From Tragulus kanchil (lineage: Eukaryota > Chordata > Mammalia > Artiodactyla > Tragulidae): DNA of 64,000 bases. The DNA lies in contig JAIOJX010000025.1 of the NCBI GenBank assembly GCA_022376925.1, positions 185,565,801 through 185,629,800 of the forward strand, written 5' to 3'. The notes beneath the pieces are model-generated. The model ran no database searches, was not told the DNA's origin, and worked only from the letters and a program-made list of their open reading frames with translations. Made by a program: the position numbers and the translations under genes. Positions within the stretch are counted from its first letter, which is position 1. Each line of letters starts with the position of its first letter. Of the stretch, positions 34,801 to 46,675 are shown piece after piece.

Positions 34801-36685
34801 ACTGAAGACGACAACAAGGGTACGAAGAGAAAGGCCGCGCCCCACAGGAGAGCTGCCGGGTGGCAGGGCTGGGACGCGCCCCGGCCCCGGGCCGACCAGC
34901 AGCGTCGCCTTAGTCAAGCCCACTTTCCGCTCTGGTCCCAAGGTGGCCAACAGCTGATTTTAGAAAGGGTCAAATAGAAAAAGACAGTTACTACCTCAAG
35001 CTCCAGAGTGTAAGGGTGAAAAAAGGGAATTTCTGCCACTGGCCAGAAACAGAACCAAAGGACCTCTGCCCACTCTCAGCGCGTCACAGGCAAAAGCGGA
35101 GAACCGGAACCAGCCTCGTCAGCGGCCCGGCCCGGGGACACGGTGCTCTCCAGCGCCAGCAGCAGAGGGGCTCTGCTCACGGCTTCGGGCACCCGTTCCC
35201 GCCGCAGACGCCCGAGGGCCTCCGCGGCGCCCGGTGCTGCCCGCTGCCCCTCAGCCACGCTCCTCGGCCGCCAGCCGCCCCCCTTCCGCACGGCTTCAGC
35301 CGGCCCTCGGAGAGGCCCCTGCCGTGGCGGCCGTGAGAGGTGAGAAAGAGGCTAGAAAGGGACTCGGAGGCCCCTCCCGGGCGCCCTGCCGCAGCGGCCA
35401 GGCCAGCCCGCCTCTGCAGCCCCCGGCCGAGCCAGCGCACCCCGCGCCCCCGAAAGCGATCAGGTCCCGGCAGCTCCGTCACGGGCTGTTTTGAGGCCAC
35501 AAGAGCCACACACGTACCGGACTAATCCAGTCCATCTGCTCCCAACAGATCTCTCACTCTCCTGCTGGTCACTCTGCCGAGCAGATGGGTCCAGAGAGGC
35601 CTTGGCAAGCGGCTCCCCGCCCCGCCCCCAGCCCGCCCCGCCGCGAGCAAGGAGCTCTCTCCTCCGCTCTCCCAGCGCATTCCGGTCCCTCGGGCCGGAG
35701 CTGATGCCACCAAATATAGGCAGGAAAGAGCCTCCTCCTCAGCAGGCTGCAGGCGGGGCCGGGCGTGCTCAAGTCTGTGCCGAGGCCCGCCCGGGTCACA
35801 GGGGCCCCGCGCACGGGGGCCTCCGTGCATCAGGGGGACGTGCCACCGCGCCTGAGCGCGCCTCTCACAGTTACCCCAGCGAGGCGGCTCACCCCACGTC
35901 ACCCTCACAGCAGGGTCCGACAACCGCAGGGCCCCCCGCATTCTGCCCGCGCCTCCCAGCAGCCCTGGGCGACCCTCCGACGAGCTTCATCTCAGCCTCT
36001 CTCACGAGAATGAGACCAAACCCACAGACGCGAGCCACCTCCCCAGCGACCTCCAGCGAGGACCAGCACCAGGACAGGGCCCTCCCGATTCTAGAACCAG
36101 TCACGGGTCCCTCCCGGATGCCCACCTGAGCTTACACACGGGCAGGTCTGTCTCCCTAGGGCCCTTGGGACGCCCAGAGATGGGTCATATCATTTCTAAG
36201 ACAGCGTGCACCCTGCTGAGATGGTTACACGGATGAAGAGAGCTCACCTGTGTTTCGGAAAGATCGTTCCAGGAGCACTGTGGGCGACGGCGCAGAGCCT
36301 TCTCGGATGAGCACCTTCAACGTTTGTTACAATACTCCAAGCGCAGCACAGCGCGGCTCTCGCCGGGGACCCAGGCGGGAGGACCAGAGACAGAAATGCT
36401 CCTCGTGCCAGACGCACGCAGGGAGGCTCACGCAGCGAGGCTCACGCAGGGCCCGAGGTGAGCGAAGGGGAGGCGGCAGCGGGCGGGTTCTCGTCTGGGC
36501 GACCAGTGCGTCGGGGACACATCAGCTAAGAGCACGCAGGGGATCGGGCTGGAAGGGAGGGCGGGGAGGGGCTGGACGCGAGAGGCAGGAGCAGCTCAGG
36601 CTGAGGGACGCGCTCATTTTGCTTTTTAACATTCAACCATTTTACTTTTTCACCTTCTGATTTGGTGCGAGGGTGCAATAAGCCC
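34801..36685. other. G+C-rich sequence, no gene recognised
   Basis: CpG-rich at 35060-35480 and 35590-35900, without repeats. The 212-codon plus-strand frame at 35491-36129 has no recognisable domain. A short tandem GAGGCTCACGCAG x2 lies near 36423. Confidence 0.4.
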
Positions 36686-36687
36686 CA

Positions 36688-36905
36688 GGCCTCCCCGGTG
36701 GCTCAGATGGTGAAGCGTCCACTCCCCTGCCACGCGGAGACCTGGACGCGACCCCTGGGCTGGGAAGATCCCCTGGAGGAGGACATGGCGACCCACTCCA
36801 GTGCTCTCGTCTGGAGTGCGCCCCCCCTGGGCAAGAGGCGGCGGGCGGGCGGCGCCCAAGGGGCCGCGAAGAGCTGGACGCGACCGCGCGACGCAGCCCA
36901 GCCCA
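36688..36905 (+). mobile_element. Bov-tA SINE
   Basis: CCCCGGTGGCTCAGATGGTG head, CTGGGCTGGGAAGATCCCCT, CGACCCACTCCAGTGCTCTC. The 3' end is G+C-degraded. Confidence 0.88.
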
Positions 36906-36944
36906 GCCCAGCCGCGAGCCGCGTCGTGAGGGCCTCCAGCAACC

Positions 36945-37050
36945 GGAGGAGGGACGCACGCGCCCAGAGCCAGCACTCTGCACAGGCCAGAGAACAAAGA
37001 TGGATGAAAATAGATAAATGAAAGACCAATAGAAGTGGCCAAAAAAAAGA
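36945..37050 (+). mobile_element. CHR-type SINE 3' tail fragment
   Basis: Only the 3' domain is present: GCGCCCAGAGCCAGCACTCT, GAACAAAGATGGATGAAAAT, AGACCAATAGAAGTGGCC and poly(A). It has no Pol III boxes of its own. Confidence 0.8.
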
Positions 37051-37089
37051 AAAGGGACTGTTTATTGAGCACGTCCCATGTGACGGGTG

Positions 37090-37305
37090 CGTCCCGGTTG
37101 TTGTTCTGAAGGCGCGTTTAGAGTTGGGGTGCAGGGCAGGAGACCTGGGCTTGATCCCTGGGTCGGGAAGACCCCCGGGAGGAAGGCAGGCCGACCCGCT
37201 GCAGCATTCGTGGCTGGAGGGTCCCATGAACAGGGGAGCCTGGCGGGCCACAGTCCACAGGGCCGCACAGAGCTGGACGAGACGGAGCGCCTAACACTGT
37301 CGCTT
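37090..37305 (+). mobile_element. Bov-tA SINE
   Basis: GCAGGAGACCTGGGCTTGAT, CCCTGGGTCGGGAAGACCCC, CAGGGGAGCCTGGCGGGCCA. Confidence 0.85.
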
Positions 37306-37639
37306 CCGCGCAGGGGAGACGGCTCACAGGCACAGGCTGCTCGTGCCCGGAGGGAGGGCCCGCGGGGCGCCGAGGGCCCCTGGCCAGGCACCGGGCCTCC
37401 GGACGACACGTGCGCCTCCGGTGCTCCCGCCAGCCTCGGCCTCGGCCCCGGCCTCGCACAGACGCCGCCCGGAGAGACCTGACTTTGATGACGGCTCACC
37501 TGCGGCTGAGTGGCCTTCAATTTGAAACGGCCCGAGTCACGGCCTGGGCGGTCAGTGCTGGCGCCCTCCCGCTGGCCGGCGGTCCCCCAGCTCCTGCGGG
37601 CGCTGCCCGGGGGCTGTGGCGCTGAGCCTGCGAGGGGCC

Positions 37640-37862
37640 TCGTGGGTGGGTTTGACGCTGGTTCTGAGGGATCGCTTGAGCAAGCAGCCCCGCTGCTCTC
37701 TCCCACAGCCTCCCGGAGTGCGGGCTCAGCAGCTGCGATGCACGGGCTCAGGTGCTCTGCAGCACAGGCAGTCTTCCTGGACCAGGGATGGAACCTGTGT
37801 CCCCCGCATCAGCAGGCAGATTTTCACCCACTGGACAACCGGGGAAGTCCTCTGGCTTCTTG
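37640..37862 (-). mobile_element. CHR-type SINE
   Basis: CTTCCTGGACCAGGGATGGA, ACCTGTGTCCCCCGCATCAG, CCACTGGACAACCGGGGAAG. Confidence 0.75.
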
Positions 37863-37869
37863 GTATTTT

Positions 37870-38910
37870 TAACAAGAAGGAAAAGATGGAAGACAGCAAC
37901 AATGACAACAGCCAGACCGCCTGGGAAAGCAGAGCGCGAGCCTCGGCCGCAGGCGCCAGCCCGGGACCCAGGCCGCTGCGCGTCAGAGCTGCAGCACCGG
38001 ACTGCGGTCTCCAGGGGCCCTGGGGCCAGCCAGCCGCCCCGGACAGAGGCCGGGACTCGGTCCGTACCGGACGCCGCCCTCCTCACTGTCCTGCTTCCGA
38101 CTCAGGACCAACCTACCTGCCTCCTGACCAGCGAACTGGGACGCCCCCTCTGGAGACCCCCTGCCCCCAGCTCCCTCAGGCACCCCGAGCCCCCCTTTCT
38201 CCACCAGGCAGCCCGCCCACTCCTCTGAGTCTCTGCCAAGCACAGGTGACGAGGTGAGCTCCTCTGCTGTAAGCCAGCTCTGAACAGATAGCCTTTGCCT
38301 CTTTCATGCGGTCGGTCTTCGCTGAGCTGACTTCCGCAAAGAAAAGTCCGAAGCCAGGGGCTTCGCTCCAGACGGTCAGTCCGATTCAGGCGTCCAGAGC
38401 GGCAGACGCCACACCTGGAGAGGCCTCACGTCGCCTGGGCCTCTTTCCACAAAACCTCACTCTCCTGAGCTCCGAGTCACACTCTTGCTACCCAGGGAAG
38501 CAAGCAAGTACGAAGGAAAGACCAAGGGCTCTGAGGTCAAACACCCCTGAGTTCATCAAGCATTTCATTTCTTCCACTTGTAAGTATGTGACCCTGAGCA
38601 ACGGAAACATCTCTGTGCTTCCATCTTTATCAAGAATATTTACCTCTGAACTGTTACACGGGAGACTTCTGGAAGATGGCTGGCAAGTACCAGGTGCTCG
38701 GCCAGTGTGGGTCCTCATTCTGACCTACCTGACCCCACGAGACACCCCAAGAGAAGGCTGGTGGCCCCCGCACCTGGTGCCTTTCACTCCCGCGACTCAC
38801 TGCGGTGTCCAGCGCAAACGAAAGACAGGATTCATTTCCATTCCTCAGCTAGGCATGGACGCTACTACGTCATGCAATCTAAGCCGTGACACGGAAGTGG
38901 TTTTTCTTTC
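37870..38910. other. No recognisable gene or repeat
   Basis: Includes a 236-codon frame (38306-39016, +) that runs into a SINE and has no family signature. Confidence 0.35.
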
Positions 38911-38917
38911 TCTACAG

Positions 38918-39015
38918 AAGGAAATGGCAACCCACTCCAGTATTTCTGCCTGGAAAAGCCCAGGACAGAGGAGCCTGGTGGCTACGGTGCAAAGGGAAGC
39001 AGAGAGTCAGAGATG
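38918..39015 (+). mobile_element. Bov-A fragment
   Basis: AAGGAAATGGCAACCCACTC, CAGTATTTCTGCCTGG, CAGAGGAGCCTGGTGGC. Confidence 0.85.
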
Positions 39016-39029
39016 ACCGAGTGCCCAGG

Positions 39030-39245
39030 CGAGCACGGGGCCTCCCTGGCGGCTCAGCAGGTAAGGAGTCCACCTCAATGCAGGAAACACGGGAGCGGGG
39101 GGCTCGATGCCGGGCCAGGAGATCCCCTAGAGGAGGAGGTAGCAACCCACTCTAGGCTTCTTGCCTGGGAAATCCCACGGACAGAGGAGCCTGGCAGGCT
39201 GCAGTCCAGAGGGTCCCAGAGGCGGCACGACTGAGACTAAACCAC
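39030..39245 (+). mobile_element. Bov-tA SINE
   Basis: GCCTCCCTGGCGGCTCAGCA head, CTCTAGGCTTCTTGCCTGGG, CAGAGGAGCCTGGCAGGCTG. It lies directly behind the Bov-A fragment, in the same orientation. Confidence 0.9.
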
Positions 39246-40049
39246 CAACCACCAGGCGGGTGAGAGAGTCAGAAAGAATCATCCTAAGAACAGGACAAAT
39301 CGGAACAGTCCTTGTCACGTGCGAGCCTACAGAGGGGAGATTTACACTCTGCGGGTGGGGAGGGTGAGCAAAGAAAAGCGGGGCAAAACAAAAGCTGGGC
39401 AATCCTCAACTCTAGGAAACAAGAAAAAAGAAAAACTATAAAAGAAGGGAAATGTAATCAAAACAGAGGACATCACTCGCTGTGAATAATGTTTCCATAA
39501 TCATCATGGGTGCTGGTGACCAGCCGAAACCTTGAGCCCAGCTGTACTGGAAGGACCGAGGGAGGGGCGGCTGGGGAGGGAACAGGGGACCCCTCTCCTC
39601 CTGAGCAGGAGGCCTCCCAGCGAAGCCGAGGACACAGAGGAGACGGCGGGTGGGGGGCCGGTGCAGCGGGTCAGGGCGGGGCAGGCGACCGCAGCTTTTT
39701 GTTCTAAGCCCTGCAGAAGTTTTGACTCTCAAAACTATGTGCCTGATTAACTTTGTTTAAAACGAGGTATTTCATTTTTAAACAAAATCTGATATGTGAC
39801 CGGCAAGAATATCAGATTAAGCGGTGTGTTCTTAAACTTTTTGGAATTCAACACCTTCAAGAAAGAACGGAAAGCTGAAGTCCTCCCCTGGGAAACACAC
39901 ACACACACACAGGCAAAGGCACGCCGCATTTCCGCAGGGGCAGGGGTACCCAGCAGCCGGTCAGCTCCTGGAGGCCGGGAGAAAGGCCTCGGGGCTCTAG
40001 ATTCTGCGTCCTTACAGAAGGGAAAAAACTTCTAATGAAACACTTTCAA
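39246..40049. other. No gene; microsatellite near 39900
   Basis: Mostly unrecognised. It contains an (AC)n run of about 8 units at 39895-39911. Confidence 0.4.
39895..39911. repeat. (AC)n microsatellite
   Basis: AAACACACACACACACACAC followed by AGG. Confidence 0.9.
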
Positions 40050-40130
40050 AAACCCCAGGAGACAGTGAAGCGCGGGAGCCTGGCGTGCTGCCGGCCACGG
40101 CGTCCCACGGGTCGGACACGACTGATCGAC
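40050..40130 (+). mobile_element. BovB/Bov-A 3' terminus
   Basis: GGGAGCCTGGCGTGCTGCCG and CACGGGTCGGACACGACTGA match the shared 3' end of BovB and Bov-A. Confidence 0.8.
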
Positions 40131-40765
40131 TGAACGTGAACAAACGAGGCCGTGTGGCCGCCGCTGCTGCTGAGTCCCTAAGGCACGGCTAACGCCGTGT
40201 GACGCCGTGAGGTCGTGCTGGTCTTCAACGTGGGTGACCATCGCCCGTGCTTCCTCGGCCACAAGAGGCACCTCGCTCTCCACCATCAAGGAGGGCACGA
40301 CCTCCGCTTCCTCGGCTTTGCTTCTGTCTCGAAACAGATTCTCTCAAGTTCAGGAACGTCCGTCCCCGCTGGGTCGACCCAGCCGTTTCCATTCGAGAGC
40401 CGGACATGGAACTGGGCCGTCTCCACCCCAAGGGGGAACGTCCTTCACGCTCAAATCCCCCACGGGCGTTCTCTCCAGCAGAGGAATTACTCTAATGTGT
40501 GCCGGCGAAACCTCTGCAATCAGAGCGGCCGTCCATCTGCATACTCCAAACACAGGAGCCACTCTGCTGCAGACGGACTTGCTGCTGTGACCCCCACCAT
40601 CAGCTCAAGCGGGTGGAGGAGCAACGCGCCGAGCAGAAATCTCCATGATCCTGGCCATCTCTTACAACAAATGCCTTCCATTCATCCATGAACTGAGAAT
40701 ACAGCACAGCTGTTAATGCTATTGTCGTGGACGCTGTCAGAAACCGACCGGGTGGTTGTGGGGGC
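40131..40765. other. No recognisable gene or repeat
   Basis: Unique-looking sequence with moderate G+C. Confidence 0.35.
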
Positions 40766-41330
40766 AGAGAAACAGCTCCCCAAGGTGGCCACGTGCTCAC
40801 CCCGGGGGCCTGTGATGAAGTCACATGACCTGGCCAAAGGCACTCCGCTCCGGACCTCAGACAGGGCTCTGGAAAGGCGGTGGCGGACGGGGCGGGAATC
40901 TCATCGCAGGAACCCTTGAGAGCAGAGAGCCTTCTCCAGGCAGTAGACGACAGACGAGCAGACGGACGTCCAGAGAGCCGGCAGGCCTTCTGGCCCCTGC
41001 TGGCTCTGGGATCAGGAGGTTCCGTGCAAGGACCAGGAAGACGCCCCAGGAGCTGGCGGCGGCCCCGCAGGCGGCGGCCAGCGAGGGGACAGAGCCTCGG
41101 GCCTAGGCAGCAGCCACTGTGCTCAGCGGACCATCCGAGTGAGCGGGCAGGCACGGATCTCCAGATTCTCCAGGAAGGAACACAGCCTTAAGGACACCTT
41201 GCTTTCTGCCTCAATGAGACCCGAGTGAGACCTCTCACCTACAGCCTGTAAAGTAGTAAATCCGTGTTGTTTGAAGCCACGCGGTTTGGGGTAACCTGTT
41301 ACAGCAGCCAGGGAAACCCACACAGCCGCG
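40766..41330 (+). mobile_element. MaLR-type LTR remnant
   Basis: The right end is typical: GTGTTGTTTGAAGCCACGCG, then GTTTGGGGTAACCTGTTACA-GCAGCCAGG. The left part is diverged and its border uncertain. Confidence 0.6.
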
Positions 41331-41409
41331 TGCGTGACGCCCCAGCAGGGGCTGGCCCGGCATCGACATTCAACCAGTCAAGTGACGTCCTTAAATCAAA
41401 GGACAGGCG

Positions 41410-41530
41410 TGGGGCTCCCCGGCGGTCCAGTGGTAAGACCCCAGGCTTCTCTAGCAAGGGGCGCGGGTTCAGGCCCCGGCTGGGGAACTGAGGCCCCACT
41501 GCCGCGCAGCGCACTGCAGACAGCGATGGC
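41410..41530 (+). mobile_element. CHR-type SINE, short form
   Basis: GGGCTCCCCGGCGGTCCAGT, GGTTCAGGCCCCGGCTGGG, CCCCACTGCCGCGCAGC. Confidence 0.75.
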
Positions 41531-42257
41531 CACGGCCTATCCGAAACGAGAGATCCCCGACGGGCTCTGACGCGGGCACATTCGGGCAATGATAAACTGT
41601 CCGAACGTCTGCACATTCCAGGCCTCAGGTAGCTCCCGTTTACTAACTCCTTACTAACCTTTCACCGCCTGCTTACTGGACAAACTCTAAGCACCACAGG
41701 GCAGGGTAACCGCTGGGCTCTGCGGCCCGGCCCCCAGGCTCTCCCGCAGACCCCCGGCAGCACCTCCGACCCGCCGAGCTCCGCCCGGGCAGCCTCTCCA
41801 GCTGCCCCACGAGCCTCCACCTCGGCGCCAACCAGGCCCCGGGTGCCCGCGTCCAGTCTCCACGTGTCGCCCGTCCTCAGGCAGGGGGTCTGCGCGAAGG
41901 TCTGTCAGCCCACCTGGCGGGAACTTATCACCTGTGTCTACAAAGAACAGTCTTCCTGGGCGCATGCGGCACGGCATCAGCCCTCATGCTGGCCTCCTGC
42001 CAACGTCCAGGGCACCAGAGACACGCAGGAGCCAGCGGAAAGGAAGAAAGGGCAGGAGGCAGGGGAAGAGAAAGGCAGCCCTGCCTGGCGGGTGGGGGCA
42101 CTGCGGTCTCCAGGCGGCAGGAGGTGGGAAGGCCCGAGGACAGCACGGGGTGAGGTCGATGCCTGCTGCTCCCCCCGGGGTAAGTCAGACGCGGACGGGT
42201 CAGCACTCTGTGGATCGTGGCCACCCAGTGCCCACTGCCCTGCCCGACCTCGAGACA
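41531..42257. other. No recognisable gene or repeat
   Basis: G+C-rich unique-looking sequence. Confidence 0.35.
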
Positions 42258-42639
42258 GGTGACCCAGGAACAGAAATGCCGCAATCAGGCTTCATCAAAG
42301 GAAGGCTCACGGGAGGGGAACACGAGAGAGACGCAGGCTACCCTCTGCACACCTGAAAGCCTTCCTTACAAAGCATCTCTGACACCTGCGTTTCACATTC
42401 CCCACAAAGGCTCAGATACCAAACAACACTGGCCAATGAAAGACAGAAAACAATCCAAAATGCAGCTGCCTAACATCCTTCAAGCTATGGATCATCTGTA
42501 TATTAAACGTCTGGAGTTTGGGAAAAAAAAAAAAAAAAACAGACTCATTACACCCTTAATGAAGCATTACTTTTAATCCCTGAAAACACAGCATTCTACA
42601 CCTTACAAAATTTTGTTGCACATGTGCTTCATTTATCCT

Positions 42640-42735
42640 CAGAACAATCCCTTGAGCTAGAGAGGGAAACTAAGGTTCAGAGAAGTAACTGACTTTCACA
42701 AAAGCCTTCCTGGGGCCCAGTTTCCTGTCCAAAAG
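42640..42735 (-). mobile_element. MIR-like fragment, copy 1
   Basis: GAGGGAAACTAAGGTTCAGA with GAAGTAACTGACTTTC. The duplicate is about 43719-43814. Confidence 0.5.
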
Positions 42736-42839
42736 TACTGGAGCAAGTTATCTTTAATATGTGATTCCTATTACATCCTGTCCGCAGTCAACATGGTTTT
42801 GATTTAGCCTGTGATAATAGACACAAATGAGTGTGTGGG

Positions 42840-43160
42840 GGCTTCCCTGGTGGTCCAGTGGGTAAGGACACCGCCTGGCAGTGCAAGGGGCGCCGGTTGG
42901 ATATCTGGCCTGGGAAGATTCCACGTGCCGTGGAGCGGCTGGACCCATGTGTCCAATTACCGAGCCCGAGCTCTGGAGCACATGCGCCCAGAGCCGGCGC
43001 TCTGCAACAACAGAGGCCACCGCGATGGGAGGCCCGCAGGAGCCAAAGAACAAAGATGGATGAAAATAGAGAAATGAAAGACCAATAGAAGTGGCCCGCC
43101 CGCTCCCCTCCCTCTCCAACCCAAAATAAATAAATAAATAAATCTTTAAAAAAAAAAAAG
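42840..43160 (+). mobile_element. CHR-type tRNA-Glu SINE, full length, copy 1
   Basis: GGCTTCCCTGGTGGTCCAGT head with intact box A. Box B is decayed (GGTTGGATATC). Full 3' domain, (AAAT)n and poly(A). Confidence 0.9.
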
Positions 43161-43918
43161 AAAATGAACTCACAGTTGCTAGGGGGGAGGGACAGTCAGG
43201 GGCTCTGGGAAGGTCATGCACACACTGCTGCATTTAAAATGGACACCCACCAAGGCCCTGTTGTACAGCAGGCGGACCTCAGCTCCAGTGCCAGCCTGGA
43301 CGGGAGCTGGGAGGATGGACACCTGCGTGTGCAGGGCTGAGCCTTCGCTGCCCACCTGAAACCCCTCAACGCTGTCCGTCGGTGACCCAGGAACAGAAAT
43401 GCCGCAATCAGGCTTCATCAAAGGAAGGCTCACGGAGGGAACACGAGAGACGCAGGCTACCCTCTGACCGAAGTTTGCGGACATTCCCCACAAAGGCTCA
43501 GATACCAAACAACACTGGCCAATGAAAGACAGAAAACAATCCAAAATGCAGCTGCCTAACATCCTTCAAGCTATGGATCATCTGTATATTAAACGTCTGG
43601 AGTTTGGGAAAAAAAAAACAGACTCATTACACCCTTAATGAAGCATTACTTTTAATCCCTGAAAACACAGCATTCTACACCTTACAAAATTTTGTTGCAC
43701 ATGTGCTTCATTTATCCTCAGAACAATCCCTTGAGCTAGAGAGGGAAACTAAGGTTCAGAGAAGTAACTGACTTTCACAAAAGCCTTCCTGGGGCCCAGT
43801 TTCCTGTCCAAAAGTACTGGAGCAAGTTATCTTTAATATGTGATTCCTATTACATCCTGTCCGCAGTCAACATGGTTTTGATTTAGCCTGTGATAATAGA
43901 CACAAATGAGTGTGTGGG

Positions 43919-44239
43919 GGCTTCCCTGGTGGTCCAGTGGGTAAGGACACCGCCTGGCAGTGCAAGGGGCGCCGGTTGGATATCTGGCCTGGGAAGATTC
44001 CACGTGCCGTGGAGCGGCTGGACCCATGTGTCCAATTACCGAGCCCGAGCTCTGGAGCACATGCGCCCAGAGCCGGCGCTCTGCAACAACAGAGGCCACC
44101 GCGATGGGAGGCCCGCAGGAGCCAAAGAACAAAGATGGATGAAAATAGAGAAATGAAAGACCAATAGAAGTGGCCCGCCCGCTCCCCTCCCTCTCCAACC
44201 CAAAATAAATAAATAAATAAATCTTTAAAAAAAAAAAAG
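43919..44239 (+). mobile_element. CHR-type tRNA-Glu SINE, full length, copy 2
   Basis: Duplicate of 42840-43160 through duplication 7; the same decayed box B confirms common identity. Confidence 0.9.
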
Positions 44240-44527
44240 AAAATGAACTCACAGTTGCTAGGGGGGAGGGACAGTCAGGGGCTCTGGGAAGGTCATGCAC
44301 ACACTGCTGCATTTAAAATGGACACCCACCAAGGCCCTGTTGTACAGCAGGCGGACCTCAGCTCCACGCTCCGTGCCAGCCTGGACGGGAGGAGCTGGGG
44401 AGGATGGACACCTGCGTGTGCAGGGCTGAGCCCCTTCGCTGCCCACCTGAAACCCCCTCAACGCTGTCCGTCGGCTGTACCCCAGACAGAACAAGATAGA
44501 AATGAGGTTTCAAACAAGCCTGCGGTT

Positions 44528-46675
44528 GGCCAACTCTGCACGACACCCACAAGATCAGCCACGTGCTCCGACCAGGAGTTCTGAGCCACCAACTTCACTA
44601 AGGAAAACCTCAAGCCCATTCTGCAGAGCACAAACGTCCCAAGTAAAACACAATTATGAAGCATATGCAAGACAGTATCAAAACATCACTGAAGTTTCCG
44701 TCATAGACATGGTCTTTCAGCTCAGAGACAAATATATACACCCACAACTGAACACTGTGAAAAGGGAAAAATCAACAGAACGTTCACTTCAGCACCGACA
44801 TTTTAAGGGATCTCCGTTATGTATACAATCACCGCTAAGGGAACTCTCCTCCGTTGCATCTGGAGGGCAGAATGAAAGGTTTAGGACTGACGAGGGTCCG
44901 ACCTAGTTTAAAACCCTCCAGGTGTGCAAACTGAAGCCCAGCCGTTTTGCGGGAGCAACAGGCAAGCGAACTCCAGAGCCAGACTCGAGCAAACCCAGTC
45001 AAGAGCTCTACCCCGTGCAGCACAGGGTTCATCTGAAAGCCCTCACCGAGGCGAGGAAATGCAGATTTTAAATCACAGGGAGACCTGGACCTCTGGGGCA
45101 GAAAAGGGAGTCTCATTCAGACATGAACCTCCTGCTCTCTGGGGACCAGGATGAACCCCCTGTCACTGAGGGCCACAGCGCTCAGAAGGCAAGAGGACAG
45201 GCTGTTTGGAGGGCTTCAGAAAGCAGGTGCCCCCCAGGCTGGGCCCTGCGGCTGGGTGCGCTGGGAGGTGGAGGCGTGCGGGCCGGGGAGGCCGCGGGCA
45301 GGGCGGGCAGGACAAGCCTGGGCGCTCTAAGCTTTCGGCCACAGCTCCACTCAGGGCCCCGTCTTCCTCTCGCACTCCTGTTGCTCGTGCCCTGGCCGCT
45401 CACAAAGACTTTCCACTGGGCTACGAGCCTGTGCCTGGAGCCAGCTTTCTGTCCTAGACCTGCGCGCTCTGAAAGGGAACAGGCTGACCGGGTAGACGCC
45501 GCTTCCAGGGGAAGGACGCCCACCAGCCCCAGCATAACTGGTGGTTTCACACACGGGTAAACGGAGGGCCCAATCCCCAGCGGCGACTCCTGCTGCAAAA
45601 GGCCCAACTATGCACGACACCCACAAGATCAGCCACGTGCTCCGACCAGGAGTTCTGAGCCACCAACTTCACTAAGGAAAACCTCAAGCCCATTCTGCAG
45701 AGCACAAACGTCCCAAGTAAAACACAATTATGAAGCATATGCAAGACAGTATCAAAACATCACTGAAGTTTCCGTCATAGACATGGTCTTTCAGCTCAGA
45801 GACAAATATATACACCCACAACTGAACACTGTGAAAAGGGAAAAATCAACAGAACGTTCACTTCAGCACCGACATTTTAAGGGATCTCCGTTATGTATAC
45901 AATCACCGCTAAGGGAACTCTCCTCCGTTGCATCTGGAGGGCAGAATGAAAGGTTTAGGACTGACGAGGGTCCGACCTAGTTTAAAACCCTCCAGGTGTG
46001 CAAACTGAAGCCCAGCCGTTTTGCGGGAGCAACAGGCAAGCGAACTCCAGAGCCAGACTCGAGCAAACCCAGTCAAGAGCTCTACCCCGTGCAGCACAGG
46101 GTTCATCTGAAAGCCCTCACCGAGGCGAGGAAATGCAGATTTTAAATCACAGGGAGACCTGGACCTCTGGGGCAGAAAAGGGAGTCTCATTCAGACATGA
46201 ACCTCCTGCTCTCTGGGGACCAGGATGAACCCCCTGTCACTGAGGGCCACAGCGCTCAGAAGGCAAGAGGACAGGCTGTTTGGAGGGCTTCAGAAAGCAG
46301 GTGCCCCCCAGGCTGGGCCCTGCGGCTGGGTGCGCTGGGAGGTGGAGGCGTGCGGGCCGGGGAGGCCGCGGGCAGGGCGGGCAGGACAAGCCTGGGCGCT
46401 CTAAGCTTTCGGCCACAGCTCCACTCAGGGCCCCGTCTTCCTCTCGCACTCCTGTTGCTCGTGCCCTGGCCGCTCACAAAGACTTTCCACTGGGCTACGA
46501 GCCTGTGCCTGGAGCCAGCTTTCTGTCCTAGACCTGCGCGCTCTGAAAGGGAACAGGCTGACCGGGTAGACGCCGCTTCCAGGGGAAGGACGCCCACCAG
46601 CCCCAGCATAACTGGTGGTTTCACACACGGGTAAACGGAGGGCCCAATCCCCAGCGGCGACTCCTGCTGCAAAAG
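44528..46675. repeat. Direct tandem duplication 8, unit about 1074 bp
   Basis: Copies are 44528-45601 and 45601-46675, sharing one junction base. Only the first 20 bases differ slightly (GGCCAACTCTGC versus GGCCCAACTATGC). The right copy abuts the CpG island. Confidence 0.94.

Larger units (their letters stand above)
42258..44474. repeat. Direct tandem duplication 7, unit about 1.09-1.12 kb
   Basis: Copy 1 is 42258-43382 and copy 2 is 43381-44474, overlapping by two bases. The middle is near identical (offset 1079). Copy 2 has a deletion of about 38 nt with local mismatches near its start, and copy 1 has several small deletions in its last 100 nt (for example GAGCC versus GAGCCCC). An A17 run (42523-42539) is A10 in copy 2 (43609-43618). 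Confidence 0.93.
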
